Source of the DNA: an uncultured Christensenella sp.
GTDB lineage: Bacteria; Bacillota; Clostridia; Christensenellales; Borkfalkiaceae
DNA length: 37,711 nt
Assembly (NCBI GenBank): GCA_910586035.1
Contig: CAJUHT010000019.1
Coordinates: 1 to 37,711 of the forward strand
Direction of reading: 5' to 3'
Below the pieces are notes generated by a model. That model searched no databases. It was not told the DNA's origin and saw nothing but the letters and a program-made list of their open reading frames with translations. Position numbers and translations under genes: made by a program. Positions 14,129 through 21,015 of this stretch are shown here, piece after piece; the stretch's first letter is position 1, and the number at the start of each line of letters is the position of its first letter.

Positions 14129-16906
14129 ATGGCAAAGGGCGGTTCTAAGCTTTTAACGGGTATAATATCCTTTATTCTCGGCTTTTTGTTTGCTATCATA
14201 GTTGAATGCGGCGCGGTTTTCGGCGTCTATTGGTTTGTAATGAACAAAGATATAGACACGGTTTTAAGCGCTATCGGAATTGAGAACAAGGACGAAAACG
14301 GCAACGATAAATATATAAATACCGACCCGAACAACGGCGGGGCGGCAAACCTTAAAGAGCTTATAGGCGGCTTAAAGGGGCTGATATACGAAAACGGCGA
14401 GGTTACCGCTCTCGGCAAAAGCTTTGACGATTTTGAAAAACTTGTGCCCGCCACCAACATACTTTTAGGCTTTTTGTACGATACGGTCGACGAATATATC
14501 GAGCTCGATAAGGATAAGTTTGAAAGCACGCCTTTAAGCGGGCTTGCGCAGGTGCTTTCCGACAGCATTATGAACGTAAAGACGGCGGTGCTTTTGGAAA
14601 AGCTGGGTATGGATTCCATTACGGGCGAGGACGCCGATGCGGTGGTCAAGTCGCTTGTAACGGGCGCGGAATGCGAATATGCTTCCGTATATTACGGCGC
14701 TTCCGCCGTTGCCGAAGGGGAAGAGGAACCCGCTTCGCAATTTAAGCTGCCCGTGCTGTACGATTATTACGTCTATAACGAACTGTTGAGCAGTTACTCG
14801 CGCGAAAAGCCCGTAAAGGGGGTAAGCGCGTTCCCCGCCAACCTGTCGGGGCGCGAGGACTTGCTTTGCAGGGTTGCCGACGGCGTCGACGGAGAAACTT
14901 CTTACGCGCGCTACGCCCTATACTACGTGCCTTGCAGGGTAACGGACGAAGGCATAGAGGAGGCGGCTTATTCATATTCGGAAATAACCGTTTCCGAGGG
15001 CTCTGGCGAAAGCGCAAAGACGTTTAAGTTCACCGTTTTGGAGTACGGCGAGGACACCGATTTCATAGCCGTAAAACCCGACGGCAACGGAGCGTTTACA
15101 ATCGATTACGACGCGGTATATGCCGCGAAGAACGCCAATTCTATGGGCGCGTCGGACAGGTATGTCGGGTATTCCTATCACGACGCGTACGCGAGGAATT
15201 ACTACTATACCGAAAAGAACGCGGATACCGAGAGGTACGAGCTTAAAACAATTTGCGGCAAAAACTATTTCCGCGACAATCAGGGCAAATACGTGCATAT
15301 CGACGCGCTCACTTTGTACGATATCGTAAACGACCCGTTTACCCCGCTCGATTCCGTTACCGTCGCCGAAGTGGTGGGCGAAAACGGAGAGCTGGCGTAT
15401 AAGGTGTTCGGTAAAATTTCGCTCGGCGCGCTTATGCGCGGAGAGGTCGACTTCGATAAGCTTGCCGAGGACGTGGAAGTCGGCGCGTTTATAACCAACA
15501 TTTCCCCCGACAATAAAATAATGGCGTACATCGCCTATAAAATTTCCGACGTGGAGAGGGTGAGCGACACCGTATATAAAGCCGTATACGATAAATTCGG
15601 CGATAACGAACAGGCTGTTACGGTCATAGTCGAAAACAACCGCATTATTGAAGTGCGCGCCGCCGACGGCAGCGTTGTAGAGGGCGTAAAGGTAAAGGAC
15701 GTAGCCGCGCTTGCCAAGGATATGACGGTGAATATCTTGATGGATATACGCGCCGACGAAGCCGTAACCGCATACCTCGGCTACGGGCTTTCGGGCGTTA
15801 AGAGCGCGCCCGCCGCTTCCGTCGACCCGCTTGGCAACGCTTACGGCTACACGGGCAAGGCGGTTGTGGGCGGCTTCGAAAAGACCTGTTATATCACCGC
15901 CAATTCGGTTGGCGAAGAAAACCCCGTGCCCGTAATCGACGAGGTATGGTATATAGAGGACGGCGTAAAAGTAGCCGTAAAAGGAACTAAGGTGAGCGAA
16001 GTTTCCAACCGCTTAAACTCCTTTAAGGACAGTTTGACCATAGGCGATATGCTGGGGCTTGCCGACTGCGACAATCAGCTGCTCAACGCAATCGCAGGCT
16101 CTACCATAAGCGGATTGGAAGATACGATTGCTCAACTTACCGTATCCGACGTTTTCAAAGAGGAGGACGTTGAAAAGAGCGTGCTTCTGCGCCAGCTTAA
16201 AAACACGAAAATAAGCCAACTTGCAACAGCTATCGACGAGTTGCTTGTGCAGAGCATCTATGCCGAAGAGGTGTATATGTTGCCCGAGGGGGTAACCGCT
16301 CCCTACGAAGTAATAGACTTCGACGAGAGTGCAGGGTACGAGTACTTCGTGCTTAAACTTGTGGAAGCGGACGGTAAAACCCACGGAGAGTTCGAAAGCG
16401 TGGGAACGCTTACGGCAGCAGAGTACGAAAACCGCGGCAACGTAACATACTACACCTACGGCGGGGATACGGGAGCGGACAGAAAAATGAAAATCGTCGG
16501 TTTCAATTCCGCCTGGCTGTACTACGAAGCCGAAGAAAACGGCGGGCACGCGCTTACCGAAATCAACTGCGGAAGTCTGCCGGAAGGCACGGAAAGGGAC
16601 GATAAAGTGGGAAGATTGGAAGAGGAGCAGTTCGTATCCGGCAAGTACTATACCTACGGCGCGCCCAAGGGTATGTGGCGGCTTGTTCTGTACAAGGGCG
16701 ATTTTGAAAAGGGCTACACTATAAACAACTTCAATAATATGGTAAACGTTTGCGCAAAAAACGTAAACGACGCAACCCTTTACGCCTTGCAGGAGGCGGG
16801 GGTAATAGACGCTTCGGCTGATTTAAGCAAAAAGTTTAACGGCGCGGAGCTTGGAAAAATGAGCCTTAAACAGCTTATTGACGCAGTTTTGGCGCTTGCA
16901 ACCTGA
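14129..16906 (+). CDS. Large membrane-anchored repeat protein of unknown function
   Basis: A 925-residue protein with one N-terminal membrane helix (about 8-33) and a long acidic, Tyr-rich remainder expected outside the membrane. At least two modules of about 100 residues are related: one near 460-530 (AYIAYKISDVERV ... VVEGVKVKDV) and one near 535-630 (AYLGYGLSGVKSA ... KVAVKGTKVSEV). Shorter Leu-rich motifs recur: SLGALM, TIGDMLGL, TVSDVFKE, each followed by LL.A/QL..T.I. A C-terminal segment again has GKMSLKQLIDAVLAL. I know no function for this family. It has its own promoter and no co-transcribed partner. An envelope role is an inference from topology alone. Confidence 0.8.
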   Translation: MAKGGSKLLTGIISFILGFLFAIIVECGAVFGVYWFVMNKDIDTVLSAIGIENKDENGNDKYINTDPNNGGAANLKELIGGLKGLIYENGEVTALGKSFDDFEKLVPATNILLGFLYDTVDEYIELDKDKFESTPLSGLAQVLSDSIMNVKTAVLLEKLGMDSITGEDADAVVKSLVTGAECEYASVYYGASAVAEGEEEPASQFKLPVLYDYYVYNELLSSYSREKPVKGVSAFPANLSGREDLLCRVADGVDGETSYARYALYYVPCRVTDEGIEEAAYSYSEITVSEGSGESAKTFKFTVLEYGEDTDFIAVKPDGNGAFTIDYDAVYAAKNANSMGASDRYVGYSYHDAYARNYYYTEKNADTERYELKTICGKNYFRDNQGKYVHIDALTLYDIVNDPFTPLDSVTVAEVVGENGELAYKVFGKISLGALMRGEVDFDKLAEDVEVGAFITNISPDNKIMAYIAYKISDVERVSDTVYKAVYDKFGDNEQAVTVIVENNRIIEVRAADGSVVEGVKVKDVAALAKDMTVNILMDIRADEAVTAYLGYGLSGVKSAPAASVDPLGNAYGYTGKAVVGGFEKTCYITANSVGEENPVPVIDEVWYIEDGVKVAVKGTKVSEVSNRLNSFKDSLTIGDMLGLADCDNQLLNAIAGSTISGLEDTIAQLTVSDVFKEEDVEKSVLLRQLKNTKISQLATAIDELLVQSIYAEEVYMLPEGVTAPYEVIDFDESAGYEYFVLKLVEADGKTHGEFESVGTLTAAEYENRGNVTYYTYGGDTGADRKMKIVGFNSAWLYYEAEENGGHALTEINCGSLPEGTERDDKVGRLEEEQFVSGKYYTYGAPKGMWRLVLYKGDFEKGYTINNFNNMVNVCAKNVNDATLYALQEAGVIDASADLSKKFNGAELGKMSLKQLIDAVLALAT

Positions 16907-16946
16907 TTTGCGCGCCCTTTAAACGCTCTCGCGCGTTAAAAAACGT

Positions 16947-16975
16947 TTGACAAAGGTAAATTTTTACTGTATCAT
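16947..16975 (+). promoter_or_regulatory. Promoter of rpsF-ssb-rpsR
   Basis: TTGACA (16947-16952), a 17-bp spacer and TATCAT (16970-16975). It leaves a leader of about 95 nt before rpsF. Confidence 0.8.
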
Positions 16976-17027
16976 TGTAAGGTAATCACAATTTGCAATA
17001 GTCAAATTATGATTGCGTTTATTAAAC

Positions 17028-17058
17028 CTTGCATACCGTAGGTGGTATGCCGATTAAG
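17028..17058 (+). promoter_or_regulatory. Candidate S6:S18 ribosomal leader
   Basis: The rpsF leader has the stem GCATACC (17031-17037), loop GTAGGT, GGTATGC (17044-17050), then a bulge that begins with CG (forming CCG with no pairing partner) and an outer CTT/AAG pairing. A stem with an exposed CCG before rpsF is the known S6:S18 autoregulatory motif of many bacteria. The bound S6:S18 complex would repress the operon. The assignment rests on position and visible structure. Confidence 0.6.
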
Positions 17059-17076
17059 TCCGGGAGGTGAAAAATT

Positions 17077-17358
17077 ATGAAAACTTACGAAATGCTTTAC
17101 GTATTGGACGCGGCTGTTTCCGACGAGGCGAAGGAATCCTTCGTTGCTAAATTCGAAACAATCGTAACCCAAAACGGCGGCAAGGTTGTCTCCACAGACA
17201 AGTGGGGCGTAAAGAAGTTGGCTTATCCCATCAATTATAAGTCCGACGGCTATTACGTGCTTATGACCTTCGAAGCCGAAAGCGCAGTGGTAAAAGAGCT
17301 TGACAGAGTTGCAGGTCTTACCGCGGAAGTTTTGAGAAGAATGATAACTAAGAAATAA
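17077..17358 (+). CDS. rpsF: 30S ribosomal protein S6
   Basis: A 93-residue small-subunit protein that binds 16S rRNA with S18. It begins with the usual KTYEMLYVLDA and contains VKKLAYPINYKSDGYYVLM and LRRMITKK, all typical of bacterial S6. The start has a strong GGGAGGTG site. It is first in the conserved order rpsF-ssb-rpsR, 11 nt before ssb, and sits behind a likely autoregulatory leader. Confidence 0.97.
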   Translation: MKTYEMLYVLDAAVSDEAKESFVAKFETIVTQNGGKVVSTDKWGVKKLAYPINYKSDGYYVLMTFEAESAVVKELDRVAGLTAEVLRRMITKK

Positions 17359-17369
17359 GGTATTTACAG

Positions 17370-17792
17370 ATGAACAAGGTATTTTTGATAGGAAATCTCA
17401 CGCGCGACCCCGAGCTTACGGAAACGGCGAGCGGCGTATCCATTTGCCGCTTTGCGATAGCCGTAAACAGGAATTATTCCGGCTCCGACGGCGAAAGAAA
17501 GACGGACTTTTTCAACGTAACCGCTTGGCGCGGTCTTGGTGAAACCGTTTCCCGCTATGCCAAAAAGGGCAACAAGGTAGCCGTTTCGGGTTCGATTGAA
17601 CTGCGCAACTACGAGGACAGCCAGGGCGTTAAGCGCACGGCTGTGGACATTATCGCGCAGGACGTGGAGTTTTTATCTCCCCGCGGCGGCGACGGAAGCG
17701 AGCAGGATGCGCCCGCAACGTCTTCGGGCAACAGGGGAGCGAGAAAGCCTGCATTGCAGTCGTTTGACGACGACGGCGATATTCCCTTCTAA
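17370..17792 (+). CDS. ssb: Single-stranded DNA-binding protein
   Basis: A 140-residue SSB with an OB fold at about 1-105 (NKVFLIGNLTRDPEL, FFNVTAWRGLGE, KKGNKVAVSGSIELRNYED) and a disordered linker. The acidic tail ends in DDDGDIPF, the peptide that binds replication and repair partners. It protects ssDNA in replication. It sits between rpsF and rpsR, as in most Firmicutes. Confidence 0.97.
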   Translation: MNKVFLIGNLTRDPELTETASGVSICRFAIAVNRNYSGSDGERKTDFFNVTAWRGLGETVSRYAKKGNKVAVSGSIELRNYEDSQGVKRTAVDIIAQDVEFLSPRGGDGSEQDAPATSSGNRGARKPALQSFDDDGDIPF

Positions 17793-17818
17793 TCGGGTTA
17801 TAATTTAAGGAGACAGTT

Positions 17819-18067
17819 ATGGAAGAAAAGACAAGCGTTAAAAAGAGCTATAAAAAGGCTCCCCGCAGAAAAGTCTGCGTTTTCTGCCAGGAAAAAGTAA
17901 CGGAAATAGACTTCAAGGACGTAAACCGCTTGAAGAAGTTTGTTACCGAATCGGGCAAAATGCTTCCCAGAAGAATGAGCGGCAACTGCGCCAAGCACCA
18001 GAGAGAGCTTTCCAAGGCTATCAAGCGTGCAAGGGTTGCGGCGCTTCTTCCTTTCAAGGGCGAGTAA
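17819..18067 (+). CDS. rpsR: 30S ribosomal protein S18
   Basis: An 82-residue S18, partner of S6 on the 30S platform. It has the core FKDVNRLKKFVTESGKMLP and RRMSGNCAKHQRELSKAIKR. Two Cys in RKVCVFCQE and one in GNCAKH suggest the zinc-containing (C+) form. It has a GGAG site and is the last gene of the operon, followed by a terminator. Confidence 0.97.
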   Translation: MEEKTSVKKSYKKAPRRKVCVFCQEKVTEIDFKDVNRLKKFVTESGKMLPRRMSGNCAKHQRELSKAIKRARVAALLPFKGE

Positions 18068-18085
18068 TATAATTAAAATAACCGT

Positions 18086-18114
18086 AAAGTCCGCATAACC
18101 GTGCGGACTTTTTT
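18086..18114 (+). terminator. Terminator of rpsF-ssb-rpsR
   Basis: AAAGTCCGCA, loop TAACCG, TGCGGACTTT, then TTT. It is 18 nt after the rpsR stop. Confidence 0.92.
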
Positions 18115-18200
18115 GTGTTTTTACCGTAACTCTACGGAGCGTGGGTGTTATTTTAAAAAATTTGCGTTAAAATTAAATTACAAAACGCGGAGGTAACGCT

Positions 18201-18806
18201 ATGAATCAGATTTTAACGGGGCAATTTATAAAACAATGCCGAAAGGAAAAGGGGCTTACTCAGGAACAGCTTGCCGAAAGACTGAATATAAGCTGTAAAA
18301 CGGTATCCAAGTGGGAGTGCGGCAAGGGGCTGCCCGAAATTTCGCTGATGCTTCCTTTATGCAACGAGCTGGGCATAACCGTAAACGAGCTGTTGAGCGG
18401 CTGTAAAATATCCGAGAGCCAATATAAAGAGAAAGCAGAAGAAAACTTAATTTCCGCCGTTGCCGAGCGGCGCGAAAACAAAAAGAAGCTGATATTACAG
18501 ATATTGATAGCCTTTTCAACGGTGCTTTCCGGTTGCGTAATGTTCCTGATTGCCGGGTTGTTGCAAATGCCGTTGGCGGCGCGCATTGGGCTGATTGCCG
18601 CGGGCGCGGCGGTTGCGGCGTTGGGAATAGGTGTGTGTTGCGTTATGGACAGGGAAACGGGCTACTACGAGTGCCCCGCCTGCAATGAATTGTTTGTTCC
18701 CACTATGGCGGCGTACGTTGGCGGCGCGCACACCTTTACAAGGCGCAGGCTTAAATGCCCGCACTGCAAAAAAGTAAGCTTTTGCAAAAAGAAACTTAGC
18801 AAATGA
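18201..18806 (+). CDS. Membrane-bound XRE-type regulator with zinc ribbon
   Basis: A 201-residue protein. The N-terminal XRE helix-turn-helix spans about residues 8-63 (FIKQCRKEKGLTQEQLAERL, CKTVSKWECGKGLPEI). A charged linker leads to two membrane helices (about 96-118 and 124-147). The C-terminal cytoplasmic part is a zinc ribbon with CPAC near 160 and CPHC near 188, and a basic end. Membrane-tethered XRE proteins are common in Firmicutes; the ribbon suggests a metal or partner-protein sensor. Targets are unknown. It has a GGAGGT ribosome site and sits alone between two terminators. Confidence 0.85.
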   Translation: MNQILTGQFIKQCRKEKGLTQEQLAERLNISCKTVSKWECGKGLPEISLMLPLCNELGITVNELLSGCKISESQYKEKAEENLISAVAERRENKKKLILQILIAFSTVLSGCVMFLIAGLLQMPLAARIGLIAAGAAVAALGIGVCCVMDRETGYYECPACNELFVPTMAAYVGGAHTFTRRRLKCPHCKKVSFCKKKLSK

Positions 18807-18826
18807 CGGTTAATAGAGTTATACGC

Positions 18827-18856
18827 GCCCCGCGCCGAAAAATTTCGGCGCGGGGC
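18827..18856 (+). terminator. Terminator after the XRE gene
   Basis: GCCCCGCGCCGAAA pairs perfectly with TTTCGGCGCGGGGC. It ends in CTTTACATTTT; the T-run also forms the -35 of the next promoter. Confidence 0.9.
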
Positions 18857-18884
18857 TTTACATTTTGGTAAAATGTGGTATAAT
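18857..18884 (+). promoter_or_regulatory. Promoter of the SDR gene
   Basis: TTTACA (18857-18862), a 16-bp spacer and a perfect TATAAT (18879-18884), directly abutting the preceding terminator. Confidence 0.7.
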
Positions 18885-18919
18885 CAATAGGAACAATTTT
18901 TTATGATAGGAGAAGAAAA

Positions 18920-19720
18920 ATGGCATTCGAACAAAAATTTTCGCTTAAAGGCAAAATTGCCTGGGTTACGGGCGCAAGCTACGGCATAGGCTTTGCAATA
19001 GCGCAGGCTTACGCTCAGGCGGGTGCGACAATCGTTTTTAACGATATAAATCAGGAGCTTGTGGACAAGGGCGTAAAGGCGTATAAGGAGGCGGGAATAA
19101 CCGCTCACGGATACGTTTGCGACGTTACCGACGAAGCCGCTATAACCGCGCTTGTGGCGCGCATAGAAAAGGAAGTGGGCGTTATCGATATTCTCGTAAA
19201 CAACGCGGGCATAATCAAGCGCATACCTATGACGGAGATGAGCGCGGCAGATTTCAGAAAGGTTGTAGATATCGACCTCAACGCGCCCTTTATAACCTCC
19301 AAGGCGGTTATCCCCTCTATGATTAAGAAGGGGCACGGTAAGATTATAAATATCTGCTCTATGATGAGCGAGCTGGGCAGGGAAACCGTTTCCGCATACG
19401 CGGCGGCAAAGGGCGGCTTGAAGATGCTTACCCGCAACATCTGCTCGGAATACGGAAAATACAACATTCAGTGCAACGGCATAGGACCGGGATATATCGC
19501 AACGCCGCAGACGGCGCCCCTCCGCGAAAGACAGGCGGACGGCTCGCGTCATCCCTTCGACAGTTTTATTATCGCCAAGACCCCCGCAGAGCGCTGGGGA
19601 ACTCCCGACGATTTGGCAGGTCCCGCCGTGTTCTTAGCTTCCGACGCATCCGACTTTGTAAACGGACACATTCTCTACGTGGACGGCGGCATACTCGCTT
19701 ATATCGGCAAACAGCCGTAA
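18920..19720 (+). CDS. SDR oxidoreductase, gluconate 5-dehydrogenase type
   Basis: A 266-residue short-chain dehydrogenase. It shows the NAD(P) motif TGASYGIG (17-24), NNAG (94-97), catalytic Ser147 and the YxxxK pair Tyr160/Lys164. The C-terminal part (GPGYIATPQTAPL, SRHPFDSFIIAKTPAERWG, GHILYVDGGILAYIGKQP) is characteristic of the gluconate 5-dehydrogenase/2-deoxygluconate 3-dehydrogenase group. It would interconvert gluconate and 5-ketogluconate or a related sugar acid. No partner sugar-acid gene is next to it. It converges with the LacI gene and shares a terminator with it, so a link with the fructan locus is not established. It has a strong AGGAG site. Confidence 0.9.
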   Translation: MAFEQKFSLKGKIAWVTGASYGIGFAIAQAYAQAGATIVFNDINQELVDKGVKAYKEAGITAHGYVCDVTDEAAITALVARIEKEVGVIDILVNNAGIIKRIPMTEMSAADFRKVVDIDLNAPFITSKAVIPSMIKKGHGKIINICSMMSELGRETVSAYAAAKGGLKMLTRNICSEYGKYNIQCNGIGPGYIATPQTAPLRERQADGSRHPFDSFIIAKTPAERWGTPDDLAGPAVFLASDASDFVNGHILYVDGGILAYIGKQP

Positions 19721-19744
19721 TTTTCAAACCTTTAAAAATGTTAG

Positions 19745-19776
19745 CGGCGGCATACTTAAACGTATGCCGCCGTTTT
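19745..19776. terminator. Bidirectional terminator between SDR and LacI genes
   Basis: CGGCGGCATAC, loop TTAAAC, GTATGCCGCCG, then TTTT. It lies between convergent genes and can serve both. Confidence 0.9.
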
Positions 19777-19782
19777 CTGCGT

Positions 19783-20826
19783 TTACTGTATTACGATAAC
19801 GCCGCAGGTAGATTCCCTTTGAATTAGCGTGGTAGCTACGGTAAGCACGCGCGAGGGAGCGGAAGGGTTTTCTATTCTGTTTATAAGCGTTCGCACCGTT
19901 TCCGCGCCCAAAAATTCTTTGGGTACGGAAAAGGAGGTTATCGCGGGTGTGAGCGCAACGGCTTCCGCAACGTTGTCAAATCCGACTACAAGCGCGTTTT
20001 GCGGAACGTTTACGCCCAGAGTTTTAAGCGCGTTGCAAAGCGTTCTCGCAACAAAGTCGTTGCAACAGATGAAGCATTGCGGACGGTATTTAAGCTTTAA
20101 AATCTCCGTTTTTAAGGCGTTGGGGTCGCCGTAATTAAAACTTGCGTCGTTGCACAGAATATCGTCGTGCTTTGAGTGCGCCGCCCCTATTCTCATAATG
20201 GCTTTAAGCATACCCGTATATCTCTCGCAAAAGCTTAAACAGTGCTTAAAATCGCCTACAAACGTAAACCTTGTAATATTGTACCTGCGGTTTAGCGTCT
20301 TTACCATATCGTAAACCGACTTTTCGTCGTTTGCGCTTATAATGTCGTACGGCTTGTCGGAGTTTATGTTCGCCGCGGAAAAATCGTTGAAGCAGACGGG
20401 CTTGCCGAGCGATAGAAGTTTTTCAATAAGCGCTTTGTCAAAACATTCTATTGCTATTATTCCGTCGGCGTTTAATTCCTTAACGTAATCGGAAACGGCT
20501 TTAAAGGGCATTTTGTCGCTGTTGAACGTGTATTGGAAAAGTTCGTAATTCCTTTCGTAACAGTAATTTTCCACGCCCTTAATGAGCGAAATGAAGTAAT
20601 TCATATTTATCAGCGGCTTGCCCGAAATGAGAAGCAGTCGGTATTTTTTGTTGCCAACCTCTATGCGGCTTAAATTAAGCGATTTGTAATTTAACTCCTG
20701 CGCCTTTTTCAGCACGGTTTCACGCGTTTTTTCAGGCACGTACTGCCCGTTTAACGCCTTTGCAACCGTATTTCTCGACAAATTTAGTTGTTCGGCTATG
20801 TCCTTTATGGTAACGGCTTTTTTCAT
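19783..20826 (-). CDS. LacI-family transcriptional regulator
   Basis: A 347-residue repressor. The N-terminal LacI helix-turn-helix (about 5-55) reads VTIKDIAEQLNLSRNTVAKA, then LNGQYVPEKTRETVLKKAQ. The periplasmic-binding-protein-like sensor domain (about 60-345) includes ADGIIAIECFD, PQCFICCNDFVART and ALVVGFDNVAEA. It is divergent from the fructan genes and is therefore their most likely regulator, with fructose, sucrose or a phosphorylated fructan product as candidate effector. It has its own promoter (20846-20874) and an AGAGGT site. The candidate motif upstream of both fructan promoters is described separately. Confidence 0.93.
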   Translation of the reverse strand: MKKAVTIKDIAEQLNLSRNTVAKALNGQYVPEKTRETVLKKAQELNYKSLNLSRIEVGNKKYRLLLISGKPLINMNYFISLIKGVENYCYERNYELFQYTFNSDKMPFKAVSDYVKELNADGIIAIECFDKALIEKLLSLGKPVCFNDFSAANINSDKPYDIISANDEKSVYDMVKTLNRRYNITRFTFVGDFKHCLSFCERYTGMLKAIMRIGAAHSKHDDILCNDASFNYGDPNALKTEILKLKYRPQCFICCNDFVARTLCNALKTLGVNVPQNALVVGFDNVAEAVALTPAITSFSVPKEFLGAETVRTLINRIENPSAPSRVLTVATTLIQRESTCGVIVIQ

Positions 20827-20845
20827 AATTTTACCTCTTTACAAA

Positions 20846-20874
20846 ATTATATAATAAGGTTATAATAAAATCAA
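20846..20874 (-). promoter_or_regulatory. Promoter of the LacI-type regulator
   Basis: On the minus strand: TTGATT (20869-20874), a 17-bp spacer and TATAAT (20846-20851). The motif copy at 20879-20890 is only 4 bp upstream of this -35, so a bound regulator could also control this gene. Confidence 0.65.
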
Positions 20875-20878
20875 GTTT

Positions 20879-20890
20879 ACACTTGCACAA
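20879..20890 (+). promoter_or_regulatory. Fructan-locus motif, upstream weak copy
   Basis: ACACTTGCACAA matches the 20912 copy at 9 of 12 positions and lies exactly 33 bp before it, the same spacing as the pair at the second promoter. Confidence 0.5.
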
Positions 20891-20911
20891 ATTTTAATTA
20901 TTTTTCATTAT

Positions 20912-20923
20912 GCAAATGCACAA
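20912..20923 (+). promoter_or_regulatory. Fructan-locus motif GCAAATGCACAA
   Basis: It differs at one base from GCAAACGCACAA at 26357 and, like it, ends exactly 15 bp before a TTGACA -35 box. Probable binding site of the regulator that controls both transcripts. Confidence 0.65.
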
Positions 20924-20938
20924 TTGCGGCGCGTTTTA

Positions 20939-20967
20939 TTGACAGTTTATTTTGCATATTCTAATAT
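20939..20967 (+). promoter_or_regulatory. Promoter of the first fructan operon
   Basis: A perfect TTGACA (20939-20944), a 17-bp spacer and TAATAT (20962-20967), about 50 nt before the ATG at 21016. Confidence 0.85.
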
Positions 20968-21015
20968 TGAAACGGACGAACATAATATGTTGCGTATTTA
21001 CATATGGGGGATTTT

